Shown here piece by piece: positions 35,118 to 45,809 of a DNA stretch of 64,000 nt. The stretch spans positions 86,268,529 to 86,332,528 of the forward strand of contig CM043959.1 in the NCBI GenBank assembly GCA_014529385.2, written 5' to 3'. The position numbers were made by a program, and so were the translations under genes. Origin of the DNA: Adiantum capillus-veneris. Its lineage: Eukaryota > Streptophyta > Polypodiopsida > Polypodiales > Pteridaceae. Below the pieces are notes generated by a model. It saw only the letters and a program-made list of their open reading frames with translations, made no database searches and was not told the DNA's origin. How positions within the stretch are numbered: the stretch's first letter is position 1; every line of letters starts with the position of its first letter.

Positions 35118-36490
35118 GACAATAGGAATGCCTCTCCATAACTCCTCCAGCTCCTCGATGAGAGGCTCGAGGTAGACGTCAATATTTAACACTTTGTACT
35201 TCCTTGACACAAGCAAGAAAAGAAGTATATTGCCATTCTTGGTTGTTTCCTATGGTAGAATATTGTAGTTGACGATCACCACAAGCAAAGTGCTCCATGA
35301 AGTAGACTTAGTGCCGAAGGGATTGACACCATCACTTGCTAACCCAAGCCTCAAGTGTCGAGGCTCCAACCCCAAACTCTGGCCATTGAGTTTCGATGTG
35401 CTTCCATGCAAGTGAATTGGCAAGGACACGCATCATTCCATCATTTGAGCGATGGTTCGCGTGCTACGCGAAAAACTCTATGGTAGATCTTCTTTTAAAC
35501 ATGTGTTGGATGCGAAGAATTAATGAAAAATGTCTCAATACCTTACGGGGTAAGTGCGTTCTGCTCACTCCAGTCTTGTATCGTGTCTCCGCGCACACAG
35601 GACATGAGATAGCATGTGCGTACTGATTGCGGTATAGCATGCAATCGTTGACGTACGCATGGATGCGCTCATACTCCATTCCAAGTGCAGTGACATACGA
35701 GCTAGCTCATCCACAATCTGGAGACATGTGGTGATCTTCTGGCAACATTTTGCCCATCAAACTACAACAAACATGCGTATTAGTATAATTTCTAGAAGAC
35801 GACACTATAAAGCGAGTGCAGAGTATATAAAAGCCACATTCCATACTTACAGAAGTAGTGCATCGACACTTGCATTACTCCAACCAAATTTTGCTTACAA
35901 GTTGAGAACTTTCAACAATGCTCGGAGCAGTACCGTACACCGTCGTAAAGAGGTGTTCGGATACTCGTCATCAATCTATCCTCCATTTCGGCAACCCATT
36001 TAATGCAATACTGACAATCCTCCTCGCACACGTTGCGCTCATGAGCTAGTAACTCATCACACATGTCGAACTTGTGTTCATCCTCTACCTCAAAGTGCGA
36101 CGGAGACGCCATAGGAGCTGCCGAAGTAGAGCCGATGGGAAGATCACTATGCGGTGTACCCAAATCACACAGTCGCTTTCGCTTCTACCATTCGGCCTTA
36201 CGCGCCGCTGCACCACCACCGAACTCAGACCAATGAGGCACTTCCTTTACCGATGGGTGAGTCGCGCTTTCATCTCTTCAAGTACTTTTTCAAGGATGCC
36301 AAAGCTCTTCGTTCTCCACATGCTCCAAGAGAATGCGTCTCAAGCGAAGGATTGCCCTTTTGCACTTAGCGTAAGGACAAAGGAGTTTTTCCTTGAACCA
36401 ACGATCGCGTTAAGACCTTTAAGGGGACCACGATCATCCCAATCGATGTCTTGTATACGCGAAATGTTGTTTATTTATTTAAATATAAAT
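35118..36490 (-). pseudogene. CACTA TNP2 transposase, N-terminal half
   Basis: Reading leftwards on the minus strand: a transposase-associated domain piece (CPYAKCKRAIL, HVENEELWH, about 36405-36310). Then the frame 36163-35912 with HSDLPIGSTSAAP...FEVEDEHKFD and TPLYDG. Then HAYVNDCMLYRNQYAHAISC and PVCAETRYKTGV (35660-35560), and pieces WKHIETQWPEFGV and, in other frames, LGLASDGVNPFGT and the IDVYLEPLIEELEELW box near 35190-35140. This is the classic order of the first half of TNP2. It stops at the truncated copia LTR. The retained part ends almost exactly where the plus-strand TNP2 piece at 17.8 kb begins. Frameshifts are frequent. Confidence 0.75.
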
Positions 36491-37223
36491 AATTAAAAAA
36501 ACCATAAATTTCATTAGAAAAATTACATAAAGTTAAGTTCAAAGAAAATAAATGATGATGAATGCTAAATTTATTTTTAACTAAAGGAGAACTTTAAAAA
36601 TGCAATTAATAAACATTTAAAAGTACTACAAAATAAAATATCCATAAAAGAATAAAAATCTTCATAAAAAAACTCAAAAGACTAAAAAATAAAATAATGG
36701 ATAACTAAGGATAGAGGGGGTGGTTTGTACCCTCCCTCCCCCCCCCCCCCCCCTTTGCAACCTCGGATTCGCATGTATGGGTTTGAAATGACCGAACGCA
36801 ATAATAATAGCGGTAATGTCTGGCACCTAAAATAGGCAAGAAGGTAGAATGTCGCATTTTTGCTTCATACTCTTCCTTCTTCCTCTCCGCCATCACTTCC
36901 TCTCCAAGTCCCCCTCCCCCACCGCCCCGCCCTCCCTCCCTCCCTACACCTTTTCTCTCTACTCCATCTCAAGCACAATATCGAAGAGGGTTCGTCGAAG
37001 GGGGTTTTCCGTCATCGTCTTTGGAAGCACAACATCAAAGAGGGTTTTCTGACATTGTCTTTGAAAGCTCAACGTAGCCGACAACCGCGCTAGAAGGAAA
37101 GAGGTAAACACAAAAGAAAGCTCCTTTCTCCTCTTTCCCTATTGTTTTCTACTACTACACACACACATGCATAAACCCTAAAAAAAACAAAAGAAATAGA
37201 GAATTCATAACATACCTCATTCA
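36491..37223. other. AT-rich unassigned DNA with a poly-C run
   Basis: A run of about 16 C lies at 36738-36753 and a CT/C-rich stretch at 36885-36960. A diverged duplication, 'cgtctttggaagcacaac' against 'tgtctttgaaagctcaac', lies at 37016-37075. No gene was recognised. If the N-terminal TNP2 piece is real, part of this could be its 5' untranslated region. Confidence 0.4.
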
Positions 37224-37307
37224 TTTGGAAATGGTTGCTTTGCTCGGCTTGTTTGGAAATGGTTGCATTGCTACGCTTGTTTAGAAATGATTGCTTTGCT
37301 CGGCTTG
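37224..37307. repeat. Three tandem copies of a 28-bp repeat
   Basis: Units at 37224-37251, 37252-37279 and 37280-37307 share tttggaaatggttgc, and the outer two share gctttgctcggcttg. A partial fourth copy (tttgga) follows. The units differ by a few substitutions. Confidence 0.95.
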
Positions 37308-37365
37308 TTTGGATAGAATGTTAAATAGAAATGTTAAGTTTGTTAAATAAAAATTTTAATTTTGT

Positions 37366-37367
<2 letters not shown>

Positions 37368-37400
<33 letters not shown>

Positions 37401-37478
37401 ATTTAAAGAGAGGGAGATAAATGGAAAAGAGAAGGGAAATAGATAGAGAGGGAGAAAAAGAGAAAGAAAGAGATAGAT

Positions 37479-37522
<44 letters not shown>

Positions 37523-37540
37523 GGAGAATGAGGGATAGAT

Positions 37541-37585
<45 letters not shown>

Positions 37586-37779
37586 AATAGAGAGAATGAG
37601 GGATAGACCCAAGGGATTCACTAGTAGAACTAGGAAGATGTCACCTGCGTGCACCAAAACTACCAATTTATCTGCTATATATGGTACCCTCCTTTGTAAA
37701 ATCTACCTTTTTGGCCTCAAAAAACCCCCATATTGTACAATCACGTGACACCACACGGTAATCCTTAGTGAAGACCCCC

Positions 37780-37822
<43 letters not shown>

Positions 37823-37920
37823 AGAGGAGAGAGAAGGAGATATAGAGAGATAGGAAAAGAGGGAGGAAGAAGGAGAGAGAAATAGAGATATCCGTCGGCA
37901 TAAAGAGATAGGTAGAGAGA
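37368..37920. repeat. GA-rich tract interrupted by a MITE
   Basis: A purine-rich (GA)n/(GGGA) tract runs at 37368-37607 and resumes at 37782-37920, with a non-repetitive 174-bp insert between. Frames here are Ser-Leu-Phe translations and are not genes. Confidence 0.9.
37608..37781 (-). mobile_element. MITE copy 2 (174 bp)
   Basis: The reverse complement aligns end to end with the MITE at 59098-59271 at the same length. Shared internal blocks include gtcacgtga/atcacgtga, gtacaata, ggggttttct/ggggttttttg, aggccaaa, tagattttaca and ctagtgaat. The ends are CCGGGGGTCTTCACTAAG and CCCAAGGGATTCACTAG, a diverged form of the other copy's ends. The flanking 8-mers gggataga and gagagaga agree at 6 of 8 positions, compatible with a target duplication inside the GA tract. 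It has no coding capacity. Confidence 0.82.
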
Positions 37921-39184
37921 GGAAGATAAAAAAATAGGAAGATAAAGAGCAATGGTTGTAGGCGGAGCAACCATTTTGTGGTGTGTGTAGTGCCGATATG
38001 CTCCTACTTTTGTAGAGTGCTATGAAAAAGACATTCTTTACGTGACGTCGACAGACCTTTGGAAATTACTTTCTACTATCTTCTCCTTAACTTCTCTATC
38101 TTTCTCTGTATCTCTCTTCCTATCTCTTTCTCTTCACCAAACAAGCATTAGGTTGGACAGTTTTTAACGATATCGTATCTCAGAATGGAGGCAAAGTAAT
38201 CCTTCGAACAAGGAGCTGCTGTGAAGAGATGCTGCGCAAGAAGCACAATAAAGAAGCTCTTCTTCATAGCACTCTACAAAAGCAAGAGCACTCTCGCACT
38301 GCACACAACGCAAAACGATAGCTACATTTACAACCGTAACTCTTTATCTCTACTCAAAACGATAGCTACATTACGTTTATATGTATATATATTTGTGTGT
38401 ATATATATATTTGTTTATACATATATGTAAGCACTAAGTACGGGAGCATAGCACCTAAAGGTTAAAACGCTTTCTCTTGGGTATAGTCCTTTTATAATCA
38501 TGGCGTTGTGGTCATTGATCCACTCATGCATGGATTACCGCAATGTACCTTTGGTTTACCACAGTTGAAATTGTGATGACATCTAAAGAGTTGCACTTGA
38601 CCTTTGGTACTACTAGCCTCTACTTAGGTTTACTAGTATGTATATGTATCTACGTGTTTGTGTGCTAATATACTTGTGTACATATTTATAGATGAGTGAG
38701 TAGGGTGAAAGGCTTAATCTTATATTGCTCTTTATAATGTAGATATCAGACGAGAGACCAACTGGTGGGGAGGAGCCAGTTGGCTCTTCTTTTGGTTGGT
38801 TCACATCCCATGTGAGCTCCCACACGGGGTGGACATCACCTCCAGTGAACCCGAATCTTGAATCGATGAGAACAAGCAAAGAAATAAAGAATGTTTCTGG
38901 CTAGTTAACCTTAAACCATGAGTGTCAATAGGTTTATTTTTTTTATTATCAAGCATGGCCATCTTACACCTACCTTTCTCGGGTTCCTCCACCGGTCGTA
39001 GATCCCTTTTTACAATACCAGTACCTCCGAGAGATAGAGAATTTGTTGGTCGCTACACTCCGCAACAGCTTGTGATCTACGGTATTTCTTTGCAAACTAC
39101 ACCATAGGAGAGTCATGGAGGGACTTCTTACCTACAGAGCCTCGCACCGACGACACCTTAGTCTACAGCCCCTTCTTATCATCC
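37921..39184. other. Unassigned DNA
   Basis: There is no recognised gene. A phrase aaaacgatagctacatt occurs twice (about 38312 and 38356), and AT dinucleotide-rich sequence lies at 38375-38425. Frames around 38900-39170 contain a proline/serine-rich peptide with REIENLLVATLRNS that could belong to the coding remnant further right, but I cannot support that. Confidence 0.35.
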
Positions 39185-39256
39185 TACTCTCCTTGCATCG
39201 CGGGGTCCTACTCCCCTTGCATCGCAGGGTCCCACTCCCACGGCATCACAGGGTCC
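39185..39256. repeat. Three tandem copies of a 24-bp repeat
   Basis: Units at 39185-39208, 39209-39232 and 39233-39256 share tact(c/t)(t/c)ccttgcatcgc(g/a)gggtcc, with the third unit more diverged. On the minus strand the 24-bp period translates as a repeated octapeptide of GVGPCDA(x) type. Confidence 0.93.
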
Positions 39257-39539
39257 TACACCACTCCACTTCACTCTTGCTTCGCTAGAACACCGTCGAC
39301 AAACTTCCTCTAACAACACGCATTGACGCTCGTCTGAGGGCAACGAGCGCCGTGAGAGACAAAGCAACGGCGGATCTTGTGGTTTCGCTTGTTTTGGTAG
39401 TGGTGGGGAACGGAGTTCCCTCTTTCAGAGCGTGCCGCCCCTGACGCAGAGGACAAGGATACTGACGCACCCGTGCCAGACACGCATAAGCACTACCACA
39501 GGGTCAAATATGGCAGGAAGGTGAACTTTGACACAGTAC

Positions 39540-40312
39540 ATGTATGACATTTCGACGCCATCTATAAATTCTTATACATTCAACGTATAAGAACTGTTTT
39601 ATAAAGTTTAAAGACCAACTGTCCGATCATGCACGGTACATTGAAGATGCTCTATTAGCTAAATTTCTAAATGTCTCCAATCAACGTTTTTCACAGCAGT
39701 GGTTGGAGGGCTACCTAAAGACATTTCTGAAAAACAAGCAGTCTAATGTGCGGCGCGTAGCAACCAACCAGGTCAGAGATCCAAACAGAAGTTACCGCGG
39801 TGGTAGCATGACAGACGCGGAGTGAGAGTGGACAATCAAAAAAAGAGTGATCAAGCTACGACAAGCTCATCATACAAACAACAACACGAGGTTCGCGCAA
39901 AACAAACTCCCACGCACTATGGCTCAAGAGGCAAAGAAGCTTGGAAGGATAAATATGAAAGATTGATTAAATTATAACGTCGGTCGGTGATAATTAAGAT
40001 TGTAGTTGATGATTTGATATTATTATTGCTAACTTAAAAAAAATATCATTCTCTTTCGACCAACCAGAAAGATGGTCAAATATCGAGAGCGACATACAAA
40101 ATTTGACACTTGACGATAGTTGTTCGAAAACATCATCTTTCGCGAACAATTCGACGCGACGGTTGAATCACTACAAGCAGTAAGTTTAAACAAGTAATTT
40201 TGTATCAATTGTTTTAAACTGTTGATAATTGTTTATTTGTTTTGGGTTTATGTAGAATCAAAGTGATCAAACATACGTGCCTCTGAACAACGACGAGATA
40301 GAGGAGGATTAG
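39540..40312 (+). pseudogene. Coding remnant with a clean terminal exon, perhaps CACTA second gene
   Basis: A broken plus-strand region (39600-39960) contains LEGYLKTFLKNKQSNVRRVA and a KLGR-like end. It is followed by FENIIFREQFDATVESLQA, which ends at a consensus donor CAAGCA|GTAAGT (40179/40180). The intron 40180-40255 ends in TTTATGTAG, and the last exon 40256-40312 continues in phase as NQSDQTYVPLNNDEIEED followed by a stop. The splice sites and phase are persuasive; the upstream part is damaged. The position, about 480 bp before a probable CACTA terminus, suggests the accessory gene of such an element, but the protein is not recognised with certainty. Confidence 0.4.
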
Positions 40313-40579
40313 ATAGAAAAATATTTTGTCCAAACTTTCATAAAATCCCAATGTGGCACAATGTATATACAACTATTTACTTTTTATTGAAAATTTTTAA
40401 ATAGTTGATCTTCTGCATATTAAATTGTGAAGATAAAGTAAATTCAATTTCAATTCTTTGGTATTTTTTATACTCTTCCAAAAAACAATTGATGTTTTAC
40501 TGTTTTTATGCAAGTCAAAAATAAAGGTGTTCATTTATGCTACCCAATTTTGGGTGGCCTAAATGAGTACCTTTATTTT

Positions 40580-40795
40580 TAAATTAGCGTGTAGCGACAA
40601 TAAGCGCGATAAAAGAAGCAACAAAGGTCGCGGTAATAACAGCCAGTATATTGCCGCGACTATTATCGCGCTTAATGCTAAAAAACCACTATCACGTCCA
40701 TAGCTGCAGTTATTGTCGCTCTCGCAAATTTCTCTCCTTTCTCCTTTGTTTTTCTACGGCAATGCTAGCAATTATAAACAACTCCTCTTATAGTG
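40580..40795. mobile_element. Probable CACTA terminus with palindromic subterminal repeats
   Basis: At 40779-40795 the sequence reads aactcctcttatagtg. Its reverse complement, CACTATAAGAGGAGTT, resembles the CACTACAAGAGG end at 19751 with one change in the first nine bases. Within 220 bp inside it lie inverted motifs: aataagcgcgataa against attatcgcgcttaat, gtcgcggtaata against tattgccgcgac, and several gcgac/gtcgc words. These are typical of a CACTA subterminal region. Orientation is a right end, so the element would extend leftwards. No partner end is proven. Confidence 0.5.
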
Positions 40796-40918
40796 TCTAC
40801 TAAAGTTCAATAATGTTGAAGTTTCTATTCAGAAGTTGCTATCGATTTCTCGCTTGGAGCGTCGAAGCCTGTTACACCCCGTCCGATGGGGCCCAATGTC
40901 TAATGCTAATTTAAATAA

Positions 40919-40920
<2 letters not shown>

Positions 40921-40955
<35 letters not shown>
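40921..40955. repeat. (AG)n microsatellite
   Basis: A perfect AG tract of 35 bp, with no gene nearby. Confidence 0.97.
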
Positions 40956-40958
<3 letters not shown>

Positions 40959-41605
40959 TCTTAGAATGACCTCCGAAATCTACTAATGGGACGGTAGATG
41001 TCCAAAAACTTCAAATTGTAATTGTTTATGGTTTCAGTGGCCAGTGTTTCAAGTTATCCCATTCCACCAAAAGCTATACTTCAAATAGGGAGGTCAAGTA
41101 GCTTTGGGCAAAAATATTCTTGAGAGCTTGCCAAGTCCTTGGAGCGCGAGGCTTTGTGGCTATAGAACTCCACCACTACATAGCATTGTCCTTAAGAAAG
41201 TGGCTACTTGAGAGATTTTGGAGTCTTGTGCATAGTTCCCGAATAAATAGATACGGTCGAATTGCTTTGCAATGCTTTCTTCCGATATTTCACTCTCAAA
41301 AAAATGAAAAATGTCTTTAGACTATGACACTGCAGATACTGAAGGTAGGCATATGTTTCCAACTATGAAACACACATGGCGGTGGGAGAGGTGGTGGCAG
41401 GGGAGGCGGCACAAGTGGTGCAAAATCAAACACTGAAACCATCTTTCAAAAAACTCTCTTGAGGGCTATTAAGAAGAAGCTCTTATATTGTCCAATGTCG
41501 GAGGAGGAAAAAACTAGGGCATTAAGATAAGCGGACAAATATTATAGGGGCCCCCAACTGCAGCGCTTGTACTCCCCAATTATAACACACCTCGATTTCG
41601 CATCA
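40956..41605. other. Unassigned DNA
   Basis: No motif or repeat was recognised. A 66-codon frame at 41120-41320 shows nothing informative. Confidence 0.4.
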
Positions 41606-41760
41606 CACGGTTGCAGATAGCCAATTGTTGAGGTGTTCGCCTTATTGCCGTCAGATCGTGAGTTCAAAATCATTCTTCTACTAGACCTCACCTGCCAGAG
41701 CATTTTTTTGTGCTAATTTTGCAAAGCAAGTGGCTGCTTGCAGCGCAGTTGAGAGCAGAT
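41606..41760 (+). mobile_element. Candidate tRNA-derived SINE (head)
   Basis: The string tagccaattgttgaggtgttcgcctt (41618-41643) resembles an A-box region of a tRNA (TAGCTCAGTTGGTAGAG...), followed by ccgtcagatcgtgagttcaaaatca with a B-box-like GTTCAAAAT at 41662-41670. The A-to-B spacing (about 44 nt) is slightly longer than in tRNA genes but usual for plant SINE heads. It cannot be a functional tRNA because the stems do not pair, there is no recognisable anticodon arm and no discriminator end. The 3' limit is uncertain; I see no clear poly-A or poly-T tail or target duplication. Confidence 0.45.
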
Positions 41761-42080
41761 CTTTACATGGATGATTTATCATATTGGGGCAAAATCAAAA
41801 GTATTAGCGACCTGACTCGTTCCTCTGACATGGAAAAACCTGCTTGCTTTTGATATGATGCCATTGTACTGGCCCCTCTTCCTTCGTTGCGGCAATATCC
41901 CCGAACATGTAGTTCAAGAACTGTTGAAAGCTCTACAGAATCGGTAAATTCTATTGAAAATCCTTCGAGAGTATGTCATGAAAATCATTGAGCAACTACA
42001 AATACTCATTGGAATCAAGAAACACCATCTTTGCCGTTCTTGTAGGATCGGGTTGCCTATCAACACAACAAACGACTGAA

Positions 42081-42096
42081 GCTCTAATACCATTGT
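42081..42096 (-). promoter_or_regulatory. Primer-binding-site-like sequence next to a TGTACA end
   Basis: On the minus strand the sequence reads ...TGTACA-A-TGGTATTAGAGC. The 12-mer differs by one base from the initiator tRNA-Met primer site TGGTATCAGAGC. It lies one base from an LTR-like CA end, the same spacing as in the chromovirus at 62474. It suggests an LTR beginning at 42094 in plus coordinates and extending right, with its internal region to the left. The far LTR end was not found. Confidence 0.5.
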
Positions 42097-42166
42097 ACAG
42101 ACGAGCACTGCGTGCCAATTGAAAAGAGCAAAACTAGTATGGACTCTTGCACTTTAAACACAACTG

Positions 42167-42167
<1 letters not shown>

Positions 42168-42235
<68 letters not shown>
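42168..42235. repeat. Compound (AC)n(AG)n microsatellite
   Basis: About 38 bp of AC dinucleotides run directly into about 30 bp of AG. It lies inside the possible LTR described at 42094 onwards. Confidence 0.97.
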
Positions 42236-42237
<2 letters not shown>

Positions 42238-45081
42238 TACACAGTAGACAAGAAGTGATGGAGTTCCACTCCCAGTTGCACTGCCCAAACCTTGGTGCCC
42301 CTTTCGGTATTTTGTTTATTGCTCTTGACAAAGGCACAACTGCCAGAGAGAGTCGCTTTGCAATCTGTGTGAGCCAGATCTGCCACAGAGCTCCTCGAGG
42401 CACATATCTAAAGGCCCCACGCCTTGAAAACCGTAAGATACAAATGCTTACGCTAAATAGCACCCTATTCTTGTGTGTGAACTGCCGGATCAGCATTCCG
42501 TGAATCACAACACAATTCCAAGATATCCGTACAGTGTGCCACGCCATCACTTTTGTGCGGCTCTTTAGTGGGATTACTTCCTTGCTTTATTTGCAGGCAT
42601 ATTGCCACATCATCACTTTGTGACACGATCTGTCCAATTCTTCCAATGAAAATATGTTTTTTGCACAACTTGATTTAATAAAATTGTATGAATTGTCGAA
42701 TAGCAAGTGAAACAGTTTATTTAAATAAGGTTCTAAACATTATCTGCAAAAGTTGAATGGCAATTCTACTAAACAATGTCATTATGAAGCAAGGACGAAA
42801 TACCATTGAAGGGAGATGGCTGGGAAAGAGGAAGGATCTAGCAGCTCATGAAGAACAATCAAGGTTAGCCATTACGTGAAGGGTTGAAAACTCGAGCAAA
42901 AGTGAAACACATGGGATCCCAATGCCCATGCTGCTTGCAAAAAGAGGTGGCCATTTATCAAGGAGTAAAAGTGTATGCTCTGCACTTGTCACATCAAGTG
43001 TAGGACAGAAGGCATCATCATGACAGGGGAGAGGACAGGAGGGGAAAATAAAATTGGAGGGGGGGGCTGTTTTGGACAACAAGAGGCTGGCTTTGAGTCA
43101 GTTGGCCAGCCATGCACAAGTAGCTGAAGAGGCAATGAATTCGAGAGGCTTGTATGAAGCAGTTTTGAGTACACCGGCATAAGCAGCTAGAAAGGCTCCC
43201 TGTAAAAGGAAAAGAAAAGCTCGCCCAAAGGGCCAGGAGGGCTTGCCAGTAGAAGGAGAAGCCCATATAGAAGGAGAGGGTGATCCTTCATAAGAAAAGA
43301 GAACCAGCTGACTCATAGCTCCATGTGTGTTGTATGAAAAGGTGTAGTGAAAAAGTAAGCAAGCTAATGAAGTTTGATATAGAGAGAAGAATTCCTTCCC
43401 TTGTCTATGACATACAAAATAACCAACTCTTGGATATGGTTGATCTCAAAAACTTTCACAAAACATAAGACAAACAAGATGAGGCCCGTACGTAAGAAAA
43501 ATGTACTATAAATCACTACTTAAAGTTCTCAGATGTTTATCAACTGACAACAAGCAATAAATTACTCTCGATACTTACGAAAAACTAAAAAGAAATTAAC
43601 CTGCTCATTGCTACCTTAAACAAACCTGAAAATAAAGAGACAATTCCCATTTCTTTATTGGTATATAGTCAAGAGTAAAAGAATTACCTGTTCTCTTCAA
43701 ATACTAAGAGAGTCTCTCTCTCTCTAAATTAATAGCTACTTAGAAACCAAACAACAGTCTGTGTGAAGTTTTCCTATGCTGCCTTGATATTCCAGTCCCA
43801 TGTGGCTATCATCTTTCAACCTTGTGTTTTCAAGTTTCTCCAGCTTCTTCCTTTCGTTCTAGTTCTATCAGCTTATATTTCAATATCTAACATTTTACAT
43901 GAATGTGGAAACAAAAGCCCAGTCTTGATGATTCGTTACCAAGGCCCCAGAAAAGAAGTATTTGAATGTTGGCAACAGTATCTTACTTGTTTAAAGGCTC
44001 TTAACCAAAAGCTTCATGGGTCCACCTGTTAAGTTGTTAACAATGTATTCATCAATTCATCTCTCTTCCTCCGTACCACCTCTCGTGGCAACCAGCTAAA
44101 AAAGAATGCACATCAATTTCAACTAAATCAATGAGGCTGATTTCTTACTTCCCATATTTCTTGTTCATTTTTGATGCAAGGGACTTTGCTTGTTTTACAT
44201 TTGCTCTCTCCTTTGCAATTCCTCTTCAAAGCCAAAAATAGGAGCCGATAAGAATTTCTTCAAGTTAGGATTACGCTCCTAAAAATTCAACTTCTGGAAG
44301 AAGAATTTACATGTCATTACGCAAGCCAAAGAAACCAAAGGCTCTTCGTTGTCTTGTTTCATCTAGTGTCTATGACAAAAACACGCTACCAGTATGACCT
44401 TCAATTCCTCTTCAAAGGCAGTATTTAACACATCAAACATTTTGTACCTCGTAACTATTCAAAGGAGAGTAGCAATGAAGTAAGAAGGCAAGAAACATCG
44501 CCACTGCCTACAAAAGCGACCCTTATATCAATGACTGGAATCCATTTATAATCCAAAACAAGAACTTGTAATTAACAAAATTCTTGCCCTAGTAAAAAAT
44601 CTTATCAATTAACTACTACAAAAAAACTAAATGAAGGGTAAGAGATGATTGATTCACTCACTTCAATAACAAATAGAAATAGAAAGGCCCATCCAGCACT
44701 CCAGAATAAGGTGGTTAACTACATAAAAGTACAAACACATGTAAGATTGGATTATCTTTTATTACCTACATAAAACTATGCAAACATGTCAGATTGACTT
44801 AGCATAAGCTCATAGATAAATAGATGTAACTATGACCCAATGTTGAATGTTCTTCTAAAACAACTCATACCTTCACACGATCAAATTGAGATGATTCAAA
44901 TTGATCCACGATCTTCGACTCCTTAAAAGCCAATAAAAGTTAAGATTCACACAGAATCCAAAGAACACTTTGCAAACATTACACCATTCTGCTTTTAGAC
45001 TTCGATAAAGCAAGCCAAACCCCAATTCAGCCTTAGAGAAACCCGTAACTTATAAACTCTAAATAGTCATCCACAGTACCA
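42236..45081. other. Unassigned 2.8-kb stretch
   Basis: No transposon domain and no convincing gene. Minus-strand frames at 43340-42840 are hydrophobic or Pro/Ser-rich but overlap each other in different frames and show no family motif. There are no long repeats. This is the longest stretch of the window without an assignment. Confidence 0.45.
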
Positions 45082-45193
45082 CATAACCACAAAGTCCATC
45101 ATGCATAGTACTCACCAAATAATAGACTCCCAAGTCCCATAACCACAAAGTCCATCATGCATAGTACCCACCAAATACTAGACTCCCAAGTCC
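45082..45193. repeat. Two-copy tandem duplication, 56-bp unit
   Basis: The copies at 45082-45137 and 45138-45193 both read cataaccacaaagtccatca and end caagtcc. They differ at only two or three positions. Confidence 0.95.
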
Positions 45194-45354
45194 CATTATT
45201 CAACATCCATACCCAAAATGTCAGATACATCAGAATTGAGCGAATAGGTAGAATAAAAAATTCACACTTCCACAATCCTTGGTTTCTTCCTTGTGTTAAT
45301 GAATCTAGCTTTGCGTTATCGATGGTTCCTTTCAAATACTTTAGAGAGACTCAA

Positions 45355-45360
<6 letters not shown>

Positions 45361-45398
<38 letters not shown>
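45361..45398. repeat. (GA)n microsatellite
   Basis: A perfect GA tract of about 38 bp. Confidence 0.97.
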
Positions 45399-45401
<3 letters not shown>

Positions 45402-45809
45402 ATGCACCGATGGGGTCCCAACCAACCCACTCAAGGGCCCCCAACATCGTTAACGATTTGGTATTTGTTGTGGATCGTGTGAATGGAATGTACATGACTG
45501 CAATACCTCAATGCAAGACTCAACTCTACTCGAATGGATGATGTAGCTACCGTAACTGCTCAAAATGAAGCACTCTAAGGCTGATTGTTAGGTACAGCGG
45601 AATGAATGTTGTATTTTCTCAAGATTAGTGATCTTTATTGCTCAAGGTTCTTTTTAGTTCTTAGGGAAGGAGAGAGCCTTCCGTCGTATGGAGAGTGCTA
45701 TGATCACGAACAAAGTGAGTGGATATTGTGAGTGCAAGTGAATGAGACTGAGAGAAGGAGAGAGAAGAGATACGACACCCGAGAGGTTGTAAAACACTCC
45801 TCCGAGGCC

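Noticed and set aside
36860-37093. Pro/Ser-rich plus-strand frame
   Set aside because: It is a translation of C/CT-rich low-complexity sequence without other support.
37403-37974. Hydrophobic Leu/Ser/Phe-rich minus-strand proteins
   Set aside because: They are CT-rich repeat translations interrupted by a MITE; no membrane protein is supported.
41606-41680. A functional tRNA gene
   Set aside because: A- and B-box-like words are present, but the acceptor and anticodon stems do not pair, so it is at most a SINE head.
43018-43316. Signal-peptide-like minus-strand proteins
   Set aside because: Three overlapping frames of similar length, none with a family motif or a convincing start context.
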